Source: Albimonas marina
GTDB lineage: Bacteria > Pseudomonadota > Alphaproteobacteria > Rhodobacterales > Rhodobacteraceae
Direction of reading: 5' to 3'
DNA: 64,000 bases
Assembly (NCBI RefSeq): GCF_029223255.1
Contig: NZ_JARHUC010000001.1
Coordinates: 744,001 to 808,000, forward strand
Position 1 is the stretch's first letter, and every line of letters begins with the position of its first letter. The notes below the pieces were generated by a model. It made no database searches. It saw only the letters and a list, made by a program, of their open reading frames with translations, and was not told the DNA's origin. Below are positions 44,566 to 54,149 of this stretch, in pieces. Position numbers and translations under genes: made by a program.

Positions 44566-45377
44566 GCCGGGCGGCCCCCCTCCCGCCCGAGCAGGGCTGC
44601 GCCTACGCGGGGCACGTGATGCACATGCGCCTGCGCCCGAAGGCGCATCGCTTCCGCTATGCGCTGTGGACCCTGCTGCTGGACGTGGACCGGCTGGCCG
44701 AGACGAGCCGGGCGCTGCGCCTGTTCTCGGTCAACCGCTTCAACCTGCTGTCTCATAGTGATGCGGATCACGGGCCGCGCGACGGCTCTCCGCTGCGGCC
44801 CTGGGTCGAGGCGCGGCTGGCGGAGGCGGGCCGCCCCCGGCCGGCGCGGATCCGCCTGCTGGCGATGCCGCGGTTCCTGGGCTGGGTCTTCAACCCGCTG
44901 TCCGTCTATTACTGCGAGGACGCCGAGGGCCGGCTGGAGAGCGTGATCTACGAGGTGAAGAACACCTTCGGCGACCAGATCCCCTACGTGCTGTCGGCCG
45001 AGGGCGAGGGGCCGCGCCGCCACGACCAGGTGAAGGAGATGTTCGTCTCGCCCTTCATCGGCATGGACCAGGTCTACCGCTTCCACCTGGCCGAGCCGGG
45101 CGAGAGGCTGGCCGTGCGCATCAAGCAGGGCGACGCCGAGGGCGATCTGCTGATCGCCACCCAGAACGGCGAACGGCGCGCGCTGAGCGACGCGGCGCTG
45201 GCGCGGCTGGCGCTGCGGGCGCCGTTCCTGCCGATGCAGGTGATGGCCGCGATTCACTGGCAGGCCCTGCGTCTGTGGCTGAAAGGCGCTCCGTTCCGCC
45301 GATATCGGGGTCCGAAAGGCGATTCCGCGCCGAATCCGGCGACGGAAGCGCTGGCCGAACCGCGACTCGCCCGCTAG
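44562..45377 (+). CDS. DUF1365 protein (cfa/ufa cluster)
   Basis: A 271-residue DUF1365-family protein: the opening YAGHVMHMRLRPKAHRFRYA, LFSVNRFNLLSHSDADHG, MPRFLGWVFNPLSVYYCEDA, EVKNTFGDQIPYVL and KEMFVSPFIGMDQVYRF. It is always found beside the FAD oxidoreductase and cyclopropane synthase in this cluster; it is thought to act in lipid modification. The ATGA overlap with the upstream gene indicates one operon. Confidence 0.9.
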   Translation: MSRAAPLPPEQGCAYAGHVMHMRLRPKAHRFRYALWTLLLDVDRLAETSRALRLFSVNRFNLLSHSDADHGPRDGSPLRPWVEARLAEAGRPRPARIRLLAMPRFLGWVFNPLSVYYCEDAEGRLESVIYEVKNTFGDQIPYVLSAEGEGPRRHDQVKEMFVSPFIGMDQVYRFHLAEPGERLAVRIKQGDAEGDLLIATQNGERRALSDAALARLALRAPFLPMQVMAAIHWQALRLWLKGAPFRRYRGPKGDSAPNPATEALAEPRLAR

Positions 45378-45419
45378 CGTTTTCCGTGAGGGGCAGGATG
45401 ATCGGAGGGAGGCCGCCGC

Positions 45420-46634
45420 ATGACCGAACTACTCAGCACCACCCGGGGGCAGCAGGGGCTGCCCCGCTGGTTCGCCTCGGTCTTCGACGTCGTGGAACGG
45501 ATCGAGACCGGGAGCCTGACCTTCGTGCTGCCCGACGGCCGCAGCTTCAAGGCGCAGGGGACCCGGCCGGGGCCGGAGGGCGTGGTGCTGGTGCGCGACG
45601 CCACGGTCTTCTCGCGGCTGATCCGCGACGGGGAGATGGGCTTCGCCGAGGCCTACATGGACGGCGCCTGGGACAGCCCGGACCTTCAGGCGGTGCTGGA
45701 CGTGGCGCTGATGAACAACGAGGTCATCGCGCGGCCCTTCGCGGGCGCGGGCCTGGTGCGGATGATCGCGCGCCTGCGCCACTGGATGAACCGCAACACC
45801 AAGTCCGGCTCGAAGCGCAACATCGCCGCCCACTACGACCTGGGGAACCCGTTCTACTCGCGCTGGCTGGACGAGAGCATGACCTACTCCTCGGCCCTGT
45901 TCTCGGGCACGCAGGAAAGCCTGGAGGCCGCCCAGCGCAACAAGTACGCCGCCATCTGCGACGCCATCGGCGCGCCCGAGGGCGGGCATGTGCTGGAGAT
46001 CGGCTGCGGCTGGGGCGGCTTCGCGGAATACGCGGCCGGCACGCGGGGGCTGAACGTGACCGCGCTGACCATCTCCCAGGCGCAGCACGACTTCGCCAAG
46101 GAGCGGATCTTCAAGGCCGGGCTCGCGGACAAGGTGGACGTGGTGATCCGCGACTACCGCGACGAGCGGGGGACCTACGACGGCGTCGCCTCGATCGAGA
46201 TGTTCGAGGCGGTGGGCGAGAAGTTCTGGCCGGTCTATTTCGGCGCCCTGCACGACCGGCTGAAGCCGGACGCGCGGGCCAGCCTGCAGATCATCACCAT
46301 CCACGACCGTCTGTTCGACGGCTACCGCAAGGGCGTGGACTTCGTGCAGAAGTACATCTTCCCCGGCGGGATGCTGCCCAGCCCCTCGGCCCTGTCGGAC
46401 CAGGTGCGCCGCGCGGGGCTGGAGGCCGTGGGCTCGATCGAGTTCGGGGACAGTTACTCCGAGACGCTGCGCCGCTGGCGCGACCGCTTCGAGGACGCCT
46501 GGCACGAGATCGCGCCGATGGGCTTCGACGACCGCTTCCGGCGGATGTGGAACTTCTACCTCGCCTCCTGCGCGGCCTGCTTCATGGCGGGCACCACGGA
46601 CGTCACCCAGGTGACCCTGCGCCGGCCCGCCTGA
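45420..46634 (+). CDS. cfa: Cyclopropane-fatty-acyl-phospholipid synthase family methyltransferase
   Basis: A 404-residue SAM methyltransferase that modifies unsaturated acyl chains of phospholipids. It has HYDLGNPFYSRWLD (138-151), the SAM motif LEIGCGWGGFAEYA (192-205), and DGVASIEMFEAVGEKFWPVYF. GGAGGGAGG precedes the ATG, 42 bp after DUF1365. It could be a cyclopropane synthase or the methylase that starts methyl-furan fatty acid synthesis (UfaM-like). Confidence 0.9.
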   Translation: MTELLSTTRGQQGLPRWFASVFDVVERIETGSLTFVLPDGRSFKAQGTRPGPEGVVLVRDATVFSRLIRDGEMGFAEAYMDGAWDSPDLQAVLDVALMNNEVIARPFAGAGLVRMIARLRHWMNRNTKSGSKRNIAAHYDLGNPFYSRWLDESMTYSSALFSGTQESLEAAQRNKYAAICDAIGAPEGGHVLEIGCGWGGFAEYAAGTRGLNVTALTISQAQHDFAKERIFKAGLADKVDVVIRDYRDERGTYDGVASIEMFEAVGEKFWPVYFGALHDRLKPDARASLQIITIHDRLFDGYRKGVDFVQKYIFPGGMLPSPSALSDQVRRAGLEAVGSIEFGDSYSETLRRWRDRFEDAWHEIAPMGFDDRFRRMWNFYLASCAACFMAGTTDVTQVTLRRPA

Positions 46635-46805
46635 GCGGGCGGCGGCTGCGGGCGGGGGAGGGCTCGGGCACGCCGTTCTCGGCCCGTCCCCGCGGCGTCA
46701 ATGTCGCGTTCATCCTGATGAGAGGGGCCTGAACCTTGCGTGCGGTCCCCCTCGACGTCATGATCGTCCCCGTAGTGCGTAACCTGCAGCTCGGGAGACG
46801 GGCGC

Positions 46806-47330
46806 GTGAGCAGACTGGACGGGCCGGGTTCGGCCGGGGGCGGAGCGTTCTCCGCGCGCGATCGCTACGCGACCTCGCGCATCGTCACCTCGGTGTTGTT
46901 CGCAGCCGGGGCCTTCGGGCTGACGGCGCTGCATTTCCACATCCAGCCGAATCCGGATCTGAACGACCCGGGCGGGGTCTACATCGCCGCGGCCGCGTCG
47001 GGGGCGATCGCGGCGTGGAAGGGCATCGGCACGAACCTGGGGCGCGGCCTGTGGGTGACGCTGGTCGCCTCGCTGGCCTCGGCGGCGATCGCAGGCGTGC
47101 TGTTCAGCGTGCTGGCCGGCGTGCGGGCGGTGCTGAAGGCCTACGAGTTCACCCATTTTTCCACCGCCGAGGCGCTGGTGGCCCACCTGCTGACCAAGGC
47201 CGTGGAGACGGGGGAGGCGCTGATCGCCTCGCCCGCGCTGATCCCCGCCTTGATCGCCGCCGTGGTCGCGGGCCTGCTGGGAGAGCTGGCGCGGCGCGCC
47301 TGGGACCGCGTGGTGATCGCGCCGACCTGA
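46806..47330 (+). CDS. TrgA-like membrane protein
   Basis: A 174-residue membrane protein with four hydrophobic segments (TSVLFAAGAFGLTALHFHI; ALVASLASAAIAGVLFSVLA-type stretches; a final LIPALIAAVVAGLLGELARR). Pattern and length fit the TrgA family, first tied to tellurite resistance in Rhodobacter sphaeroides. GTG 46806 is the start, with GGGAGA upstream. The true role is unknown. Confidence 0.75.
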   Translation: MSRLDGPGSAGGGAFSARDRYATSRIVTSVLFAAGAFGLTALHFHIQPNPDLNDPGGVYIAAAASGAIAAWKGIGTNLGRGLWVTLVASLASAAIAGVLFSVLAGVRAVLKAYEFTHFSTAEALVAHLLTKAVETGEALIASPALIPALIAAVVAGLLGELARRAWDRVVIAPT

Positions 47331-47361
47331 GCGGACGCGCCCGGCGCGGGGAGGCGACGGC

Positions 47362-48693
47362 ATGAGCTGGCCTCCCGCCCGGATCCTCGCGGCCTACGCG
47401 GCGCCGATGGCGCCGCTGGGGGCGCTGCACTTCCCCGTCTACGTCTACGTTCTGCCGGCCTATGCGGCGCTGGGCGCGGATCTCGGCGCGCTGGGCCTGT
47501 TCATGCTGGCCGCGCGGCTGCTGGACGGGATCTCGGACCCGGTGGTCGGGGTGATGTCCGACCGCACGCCCGCCGGGATCGCCCGGCGCTGGGGGCGGCG
47601 GCGGCCGTGGATGGCGCTGGCGGGGCCGCTGGTGCTGGTCTCGGCCGCCTTCCTGCTGCTGCCGCCGGACGAGCCCTCGGCGGCGCGGGCGGGGATCTGG
47701 CTGGCGGCGCTGACCCTCGCCTGGACGCTGGCGCTGACGCCGTATCTCGCCTGGGGGGCGGAGCTTTCGCCCGACTATGCCGGGCGCGTGCGCGTCGCCT
47801 CCTGGCGGGAGGCGGCGGGCGTGGCGGGGATGCTGGGCGCGGCCGTCGCCTACGCCGCCGCCGACGGGCCGGCCGAGGGGCTGCGCAATGTGATGATCCT
47901 GCTGGCGGTGCTGCTGCCGCCGGCCTTCGCCTGGGCGCTGTGGGTCACGCCCGAGGCGCCCGACCCCTCGATCCGCCGGCTGCCCTGGCGCGAGGCGCTG
48001 GGCCGGGCCGCGCGCAACGGGCCGTTCCTGCGGCTGCTGGCGGCGTGGCTGGCGAACGGGGCGGCGAACGCGCTGCCGGCCTCGTTGTTCCTGTTCTTCG
48101 TGGGCCATCGCCTGCAGGCGCCCGAGGCGGCGGGCGCGCTGCTGGCGGTGTATTTCCTGGCGGCGGTGGCGGGGATGCCGCTGTGGTCGCGCCTGTCGCG
48201 ATCGCGCGCCAAGCACCGGGTCTGGAGCGGGGCGATGCTGTGGGCCTGCGCGGTCTTCGCCTGCGCCCTGCTGCTGGGGCCCGGCGACCTTTGGCTGTTC
48301 GCGGTCGTGTGCGTGCTGTCGGGGGTGGCGCTGGGCGCCGACCTGGCGCTGCCGCCCGCGATCCAGGCCGACGTGGTCGACGCCGACGCGGCCGATGGCG
48401 GGGAGAGCCGGGCCGGCGCCTATTTCGCGGTCTGGTCGGTGGCCACCAAGGCCGCCCAGGCGCTGGCCGGGGGCGCGGCCTTCCTGGCGCTGGACGCGGT
48501 GGGCTTCGACGCGGCGGCGGAGGCGAATTCGGACGCCGCGCTGACCACGCTCGCGCTGCTCTACGCCGGCGCGCCGGTGGCGCTGAAGCTGCTGGCGGTG
48601 GCGCTGGTGTGGAAGTTTCCGATCGACGCGGCGGCGCAGGCCGAGCTGCGCCGCCGCATCGAGCGCGCGGCGAGCGGGCGGCGCGAAGGCTGA
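47362..48693 (+). CDS. MFS transporter, GPH (glycoside-pentoside-hexuronide) type
   Basis: A 443-residue protein with 12 membrane segments. It has LLDGISDPVVGVMSDRT with the following WGRRRPWM, and YLAWGAELSPDYAGRVRVAS: the hallmarks of the GPH:cation symporter family. Clusters of photolyase, cfa-type genes and this transporter are common in Rhodobacterales. The substrate is unknown. Confidence 0.87.
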   Translation: MSWPPARILAAYAAPMAPLGALHFPVYVYVLPAYAALGADLGALGLFMLAARLLDGISDPVVGVMSDRTPAGIARRWGRRRPWMALAGPLVLVSAAFLLLPPDEPSAARAGIWLAALTLAWTLALTPYLAWGAELSPDYAGRVRVASWREAAGVAGMLGAAVAYAAADGPAEGLRNVMILLAVLLPPAFAWALWVTPEAPDPSIRRLPWREALGRAARNGPFLRLLAAWLANGAANALPASLFLFFVGHRLQAPEAAGALLAVYFLAAVAGMPLWSRLSRSRAKHRVWSGAMLWACAVFACALLLGPGDLWLFAVVCVLSGVALGADLALPPAIQADVVDADAADGGESRAGAYFAVWSVATKAAQALAGGAAFLALDAVGFDAAAEANSDAALTTLALLYAGAPVALKLLAVALVWKFPIDAAAQAELRRRIERAASGRREG

Positions 48694-48736
48694 GGCCCCA
48701 GCGCCCGGCCTTCGCGCGCCCGTCCCGCCGCCCCGC

Positions 48737-49990
48737 TCAGGCCGCGCGCCGGCGGCGGGCCACGAAGGCCAGCGCGCCGAGGCCGGCGGCCATCAGCGGC
48801 AGCGCGGCGGGGACCGGGGTCGCCACCACGTCGCCCTGGGCGAAGGAGCCGGTGAAGGTGGCCAGGTGCACCTCGGTGGTGGCCGTCAGGCTCTTGGCCA
48901 CGATCGAGCCCTCCAGCGGGGAGCCGGTGAGGCTGACCGAGGCGTTGGGCGCGATCACCTGGCCCAGCAGCGTGGCGCCCACGTTGAGCTGGGTGATCTC
49001 GGCGAAGTTCCACACGATCTGGCTGGCGATCGAGTTCGACACGCCGTCGTCGCCCTTCGCGGTCAGGTTCAGGTCGAGCTTGCCCTTGCCCAGCACGTTG
49101 ATCACCAGGGTCTGGTCCGGGTCGAGCGCCGCGAAGACGATCTCGCGCTGCCAGTCCTTGATGTCGGAGGCGTCGACGTTGAAGTAGGTGACCTTCTTGT
49201 CCCCGTCGGCGGCGAAATAGGGCTTCAGCCCGCTCTCGTGCGCGTACTTGGGATTGGTGACCGGCCCGCCGGCGCCCGAGGCGACGGCGAGGTCGCTCAG
49301 CTCCTCGCTGGTGGCGGTCAGCAGGTCGGGCAGGTTCACGGGCAGCTCCACCGACGGGGCGGAATAGGGCTGCTCGACCACCGTCCAGTTCTGGCCGCCG
49401 TTGTAGATGTTCCCGCGGCTCTCGACATAGACCTTGTCGGTGTTGCGCAGGTTGATCCCCTGGGCGTTGATCCGGCCGCCGACGTGCAGGTCGTAGGCGC
49501 CGTTGTTCCAGTTCCAGTTGCCGCCTGAGACGTTGCCGCCCACGTGCATCTCGCCGCCCTCGTAGGAGCCGCCGGTGACGTTGCCCCCGACCACCGCGCG
49601 GCCGGAGCGGCCGGCGCCGTCGGTGCCGTTCAGGTTCACGCCCGACGAGTTGCCGCCGACGTAGACGCCGCCGCCGTTGTTGACCTGCACGGTCTGGCCG
49701 TTGTTGGCGACGTTCCCGCCGACGATCAGCGCGTCGTAGCGCGAGGCCGGCGCGGAGCCGCCCTTGATGAACCAGTTCGACGAGCCGCCTTTGAGGTTGC
49801 CGCCGATGTAGCCGCGGCCTTCCACCTCCGAATTGGTGCTCATGTCATGGAAAACGATGACGTTGAACTCGCGGATGGCGTCCAATGCGTCCATCCCCGC
49901 TGCGTGGGCGGCGGTCGACCCCGCGACCGTACCCACGGCCGCGCAAAGAAGCGCGGCCGCCGCCCGAAGGCGGTTCCCCTGTACCGACAT
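48737..49990 (-). CDS. Choice-of-anchor A family surface protein with VPxxA-CTERM
   Basis: A 417-residue protein. Signal peptide (to about AAHAAG, residue 31), then the choice-of-anchor A domain starting ALDAIREFNVIVFHDMSTNS and carrying many VGGNV repeats (LIVGGNVANNG, VYVGGNSSGVN, AVVGGNVTGGS, MHVGGNVSGGN, LHVGGRINAQG), and a closing PVPAALPLMAAGLGALAFVA plus RRRRAA membrane anchor. The C-terminal signal is of the PEP-CTERM class for exosortase sorting, as in the 37746 protein. ATG 49990 fits the signal peptide. Confidence 0.88.
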   Translation of the reverse strand: MSVQGNRLRAAAALLCAAVGTVAGSTAAHAAGMDALDAIREFNVIVFHDMSTNSEVEGRGYIGGNLKGGSSNWFIKGGSAPASRYDALIVGGNVANNGQTVQVNNGGGVYVGGNSSGVNLNGTDGAGRSGRAVVGGNVTGGSYEGGEMHVGGNVSGGNWNWNNGAYDLHVGGRINAQGINLRNTDKVYVESRGNIYNGGQNWTVVEQPYSAPSVELPVNLPDLLTATSEELSDLAVASGAGGPVTNPKYAHESGLKPYFAADGDKKVTYFNVDASDIKDWQREIVFAALDPDQTLVINVLGKGKLDLNLTAKGDDGVSNSIASQIVWNFAEITQLNVGATLLGQVIAPNASVSLTGSPLEGSIVAKSLTATTEVHLATFTGSFAQGDVVATPVPAALPLMAAGLGALAFVARRRRAA

Positions 49991-50343
49991 GTATGACCCC
50001 AGATGCGGCGCAAAGCTCCCCAGCCGCGCCTTGTTCAGACTCGATTCGTGTTCAACCCGTTTGGACGCCCCCGGATCCCCATCCGGAAGCGGTCCTGGCG
50101 GCCGACTCAATTAAGCCGCCCTTGATGTAGGTGAACTATACATGAATGGTCGTTGCATTGCAACCCACGTGGTCGAGGGACCGGCGGCGCGGGCCTGAGG
50201 CGGGGCGGCGGCCCGGCGCGCGGTCGCGGCGCTTGCCTTCGGACGCTGCGCTGGCTATCGCCCGGCCAACGGATATCCAGGCGAAGCGGCCCGCCTCCCG
50301 CGCCCCGGCGCGGATGCCGGCGCGCCGCGGTTCGGAGGACGGC
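49991..50343. other. Intergenic region between the anchor-A gene and pheS
   Basis: A 353-bp divergent region. The middle (50100-50165) is AT-richer, with TATACATGAATGG at about 50136-50150, and probably contains promoters in both directions. I see no small gene or convincing hairpin. Confidence 0.6.
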
Positions 50344-51444
50344 ATGGACGGACAGGACGACGCGACCGGGCTCGAGGGACTGCGCGCCCAGTGGTTCGCC
50401 CGCATCGCCGAGGCCGCGGACGAATCCGCGCTCGAGCAGGTGCGCGTCGGCGCGCTGGGCAAGAAGGGCGAGGTCAGCCTGAAGATGCGCGAGCTGGGCA
50501 AGATGACGCCCGAGCAGCGCCAGACCGCCGGCCCCGCGCTGAACGCCCTGAAGGACGAGCTGAACTCGGCCCTGCTGGCGCGGCGCGCCTCGCTGGCCGA
50601 CGCGGCGCTGGCCGAGCGGCTGCGCGCCGAGTGGCTGGACGTGACGCTGTCGGCCCGCCCGCAGCGCCGCGGCACCATCCATCCCGTCAGCCAGGTGACC
50701 GAGGAGGTCGCCGCGATCTTCGCCGACATGGGCTTCGGCGTGGCCGAGGGCCCGCAGGTCGAGACCGCCTGGTACAACTTCGACGCGCTGAACATCCCCG
50801 GCCACCATCCGGCGCGCGCCGAGATGGACACGTTCTACATGGCGCGGGCGGACGGCGACGACCGCGACCCCCACGTGCTGCGCACCCACACCTCCCCCGT
50901 GCAGATCCGCACCATGCAGGCCGAGGGCCCGCCCCTGCGCATCATCGCGCCGGGGCGGGTCTATCGCTCGGACTACGACCAGACCCACACGCCGATGTTC
51001 CACCAGGTCGAGGGGCTGGCGATCGACCGCGACATCTCGATGGCGAACCTGAAGTGGGTGCTGGAGGAATTCTTCGCCGCCTTCTTCGAGGTCGACGGGG
51101 TGGAGACGCGCTTCCGCGCCTCCCACTTCCCGTTCACCGAGCCCTCGGCCGAGGTCGACATCCGCTGCTCCTGGGTCGACGGCCAGCTGAAGGTCGGCGA
51201 GGGCGACGGCTGGCTGGAGGTGCTGGGCTCGGGCATGGTGCACCCCAAGGTGCTGGAATACGGCGGGATCGACCCCTCGCAGTGGCAGGGCTTCGCCTTC
51301 GGCATGGGCATCGACCGGATCGCGATGCTGAAATACGGCATCCCCGACCTGCGCGCCTTCTTCGACAGCGACCTGCGCTGGCTGCGCCACTACGGCTTCG
51401 CCGCGCTGGACGTGCCGACGATGCGGGGCGGGCTGAGCGCCTGA
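50344..51444 (+). CDS. pheS: Phenylalanyl-tRNA synthetase alpha subunit
   Basis: The catalytic subunit of class II PheRS. 366 residues: N-terminal coiled coil ([20 protein letters not shown]), motif 2 region ([32 protein letters not shown]), and motif 3 ([20 protein letters not shown]). GGAGGACGG precedes ATG 50344. The beta subunit gene pheT is not in the following 12 kb, so it lies elsewhere, and the usual pheST operon is split. Confidence 0.97.
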   Translation: MDGQDDATGLEGLRAQWFARIAEAADESALEQVRVGALGKKGEVSLKMRELGKMTPEQRQTAGPALNALKDELNSALLARRASLADAALAERLRAEWLDVTLSARPQRRGTIHPVSQVTEEVAAIFADMGFGVAEGPQVETAWYNFDALNIPGHHPARAEMDTFYMARADGDDRDPHVLRTHTSPVQIRTMQAEGPPLRIIAPGRVYRSDYDQTHTPMFHQVEGLAIDRDISMANLKWVLEEFFAAFFEVDGVETRFRASHFPFTEPSAEVDIRCSWVDGQLKVGEGDGWLEVLGSGMVHPKVLEYGGIDPSQWQGFAFGMGIDRIAMLKYGIPDLRAFFDSDLRWLRHYGFAALDVPTMRGGLSA

Positions 51445-51474
51445 GGCGCCCGACGCCGTCCCTGCGCCTGATCC

Positions 51475-51507
51475 CGGCGCGGCGAGCGATCGCCGCGCCG
51501 TTTGCTT
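51475..51507 (+). terminator. Rho-independent terminator of pheS
   Basis: A 10-bp stem (CGGCGCGGCG at 51475-51484, complement at 51491-51500), 6-base loop, then TTTGCTT. It lies 30 bp after the pheS stop, consistent with pheS being transcribed without pheT. Confidence 0.82.
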
Positions 51508-51594
51508 GACCCGGCGGGTAATCGACCCGACTCGGGTCCAGGGCCAGCCTTCGGATCGCCGCCGAACGGGCGGCGTCGAGCCGGAGGCCCGCCG

Positions 51595-51963
51595 ATGACC
51601 GCTCCCACCCCCTGCTACGCCATCGCCCACCTGCGCGAGATCGCCTTCGGGCCGGAGATCGCCGACTACCTGCGCGGCATCGACGCCACGCTCGCGCCCT
51701 TCGGCGGGCGCTTCCTGGTTCATGGCGCGGTCCCGCGGACGCTGGAGGGCGCCTGGCCCGGCGACGTGGTGGTGATCGTCTTCCCGGACAGGGAGGCCGC
51801 GCAGGCCTGGTACGACTCGCCCGCCTACCGGGCGATCCTGCCCTTGCGCCTGCGCAACGCGGCCGGCGACGTGATCCTGGTCGAGGGGGTGGAGGAGCCG
51901 CACAGCTCGGTCGAGCTTCTGGCCCGGATCGAGCGGCGCGTCGCGGCTGCGGCCGGAGGCTGA
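51595..51963 (+). CDS. DUF1330 protein (dimeric alpha-beta barrel)
   Basis: A 122-residue protein of the DUF1330 family: CYAIAHLREIAFGPEIADYL, FGGRFLVHGAVPRTLEG and VIVFPDREAAQAWYDSPAYR. A small ferredoxin-like fold related to antibiotic-biosynthesis monooxygenases; the function is unknown. CGGAGG precedes ATG 51595. Confidence 0.9.
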   Translation: MTAPTPCYAIAHLREIAFGPEIADYLRGIDATLAPFGGRFLVHGAVPRTLEGAWPGDVVVIVFPDREAAQAWYDSPAYRAILPLRLRNAAGDVILVEGVEEPHSSVELLARIERRVAAAAGG

Positions 51964-52030
51964 GACCGGGCCGGCCGCCGAGAGGACCGGACCCCAGGGG
52001 GACGGCCCCCGGCGGCCCGGCGCCGCCGTC

Positions 52031-52378
52031 TCACCACTTCTCGTCGCGGGCCTTCACGATGGTGCGGGGCTTGCGGGTCAGGAACCACAGGAACAGCGGC
52101 AGGCCCGCGCCCACGCCGATCACCCAGGTGACGGGCAGGCACAGCAGGCTGATCCAGTCGCGGCGCGCCAGCGCGTGGGCCAGGATCGCCAGCGACAGGG
52201 TGACCGCGGCGACGGCGAGGTCCCACAGCATGCCCTCGGCGGCGGCGTTGGCCGTCCAGCCCTCGACGAAACCGGCCAGCGAGGGGCCGCGCTCGTCGAT
52301 CCACTGCTTGAAGTAGAGCCAGGGAAAGACCGCTCCGGCGCCGGCCAGGAGCAGCCACAGGATGCCGAGACGTCCCAT
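52031..52378 (-). CDS. DUF2834-like membrane protein
   Basis: A 115-residue protein with four predicted membrane segments (LGILWLLLAGAGAVFPWLYF; LWDLAVAAVTLSLAILAHAL; ISLLCLPVTWVIGVGAGLPL; LFLWFLTRKP), in line with the DUF2834 family. It sits just downstream of the LptM-like lipoprotein gene, and the two could be read together with argH. Confidence 0.65.
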   Translation of the reverse strand: MGRLGILWLLLAGAGAVFPWLYFKQWIDERGPSLAGFVEGWTANAAAEGMLWDLAVAAVTLSLAILAHALARRDWISLLCLPVTWVIGVGAGLPLFLWFLTRKPRTIVKARDEKW

Positions 52379-52379
52379 C

Positions 52380-52601
52380 TCAGTCCTCCAGTCCGTTGAT
52401 CGGGTCGGTCACCTCCCCCGGGGCGGCGACGGTCGGCGCGTCGCTGCGCAGGGCGTCGGCGGGCGGGACGGGGTCGCCCTTGCGGGCGCAGCCGGCGGCT
52501 GCCAGCAGGAGGGCGGCGGTCAGCAGGACCGTCGACAGCACCGGCCGGCTCCGGCCCGGCCCGTCGTCGCGGAGCGTCGTCCGCGGAACAGCAGATGGCA
52601 T
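52380..52601 (-). CDS. Small lipoprotein downstream of argH (LptM-like)
   Basis: A 73-residue lipoprotein with a signal sequence ending LAAAGC and the short motif CARKGDPVPPAD after the lipidated Cys, which matches the LptM/YifL-type small lipoproteins that often follow argH or lysA genes. The start is uncertain: ATG 52601 is used here; ATG 52667 would add 22 residues. It probably sits in the inner leaflet of the outer membrane. Confidence 0.75.
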   Translation of the reverse strand: MPSAVPRTTLRDDGPGRSRPVLSTVLLTAALLLAAAGCARKGDPVPPADALRSDAPTVAAPGEVTDPINGLED

Positions 52602-52682
52602 CCCATCACTCCCCAGCGATGTCCCCCCACCCGAGACGATTGTGTCCCGGACGGGGGCGGAGGTCACGGATTTTATACGATG

Positions 52683-54107
52683 TCACTCCGCGGCAAGCCG
52701 CTCGCGCCAGGCCTTGGCCTGGGCGCGGACGTTGGCCGGCGCGGTGCCGCCATAGGAGGTGCGCGAGGCGACCGAGGCCTCGACCGTCAGCACGTCGAAG
52801 ACGCCGGCGGTGATCGCGGGGTTCACGGCCTGCATCTCCTCGAGCGTCAGGTCGGGGAGGTCGCGGTCGGTGTCCTCGGCGAGCTTCACCAGCGCGCCGA
52901 CGACGTGGTGGGCGTCGCGGAAGGGCAGGCCCGCCTCGCGCACCAGCCAGTCGGCGAGGTCGGTGGCGGTGGAGAAGCCCGAGGCCGCGGCCGCGCGCAG
53001 GTTGGCGGCCTGGGGGAGCATGTCGCGCACCATCCCCTCCATCGCCGCGAGCGCCAGCATGAGGCTGTCGGCCGCGTCGAAGGCCTGCTCCTTGTCCTCC
53101 TGCATGTCCTTGGAATAGGCCATGGCGAGGCCTTTCATCACCGTCGACAGCCCCACGAAGGCCCCGGTGATCCGGCCGACCTTGGCGCGGACCAGCTCGG
53201 CGGCGTCCGGGTTGCGCTTCTGCGGCATGATCGAGGAGCCGGTGGAGAACCGGTCCGACAGGCGCACGAAGCGGAACTGGGCCGAGGACCAGATCACCAG
53301 CTCCTCGGCGAAGCGGCTGAGGTGCGTGCCGGTGATCGAGGCGGCGGCCAGGAACTCGAGCGCGAAGTCGCGGTCGGCCACGGTGTCGAGCGAGTTCGCC
53401 GTCGGCCGGTCGAAGCCCAGCGCCTTCGCCGTCATGTGCCGGTCGAGCGGAAAGCCGGTGCCGGCGAGCGCGGCGGCGCCCAGCGGGCATTCGTTCATCC
53501 GCCTGCGCGCGTCGGCGAAGCGGGAGCGGTCGCGGGCGAACATCTCCACGTAAGCCATCATGTGATGGCCCCAGGTGACGGGCTGCGCGGTCTGCAGGTG
53601 GGTGAAGCCGGGCATCGGCAGGTCGGCGCCGGCCTCGGCCTGGCCGACCAGCGCCTCGATCAGGGCGGTGAGGCCCGAGATCGCGGCATCGACCTGGTCG
53701 CGGACCCACATGCGGAAGTCGAGCGCCACCTGGTCGTTGCGCGAGCGGGCGGTGTGCAGGCGCCCGGCCGCCGGGCCGATCAACTCGCGCAGGCGGTTCT
53801 CCACGTTCATGTGGATGTCCTCGAGCGCGGTCGAGAACCGGAAGGTCCCGGCCTCGATCTCTGACAAGACCGTGAGAAGGCCCTGGTCGATCTGGTCCCG
53901 GTCGGCTTCCGTGATAATCCCTTGGGCTGCCAGCATGGCCGCATGGGCGCGCGACCCCGCGACGTCCTGGGCGGCCAGCCGCTGGTCGAAGCCGATGGAG
54001 GCGTTGATCGCCTCCATGATCGCGTCGGGGCCCGAGGCGAAGCGCCCGCCCCACATCGCGTTGGCGCCCGTCGCTGCGGCGGTGGGGGTCGGTTTGTCGT
54101 CGCTCAT
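52683..54107 (-). CDS. argH: Argininosuccinate lyase
   Basis: ArgH splits argininosuccinate into arginine and fumarate, the last step of arginine synthesis. 474 residues, with [20 protein letters not shown] (118-137), [16 protein letters not shown] (167-182, the catalytic His region), and the superfamily signature [12 protein letters not shown] (290-301). It is divergent from the tlpA-like gene, a conserved arrangement in alphaproteobacteria. Confidence 0.98.
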   Translation of the reverse strand: MSDDKPTPTAAATGANAMWGGRFASGPDAIMEAINASIGFDQRLAAQDVAGSRAHAAMLAAQGIITEADRDQIDQGLLTVLSEIEAGTFRFSTALEDIHMNVENRLRELIGPAAGRLHTARSRNDQVALDFRMWVRDQVDAAISGLTALIEALVGQAEAGADLPMPGFTHLQTAQPVTWGHHMMAYVEMFARDRSRFADARRRMNECPLGAAALAGTGFPLDRHMTAKALGFDRPTANSLDTVADRDFALEFLAAASITGTHLSRFAEELVIWSSAQFRFVRLSDRFSTGSSIMPQKRNPDAAELVRAKVGRITGAFVGLSTVMKGLAMAYSKDMQEDKEQAFDAADSLMLALAAMEGMVRDMLPQAANLRAAAASGFSTATDLADWLVREAGLPFRDAHHVVGALVKLAEDTDRDLPDLTLEEMQAVNPAITAGVFDVLTVEASVASRTSYGGTAPANVRAQAKAWRERLAAE

Positions 54108-54149
54108 CCGGGGACCTCGTCCTCGCGTGTCACAGGTGGAGAGAGAACC

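Noticed and set aside
43234-46634. Carotenoid desaturase cluster
   Set aside because: The FAD protein has the GG motif shared with phytoene desaturases, but its neighbours are DUF1365 and cfa, and no crt genes are present.
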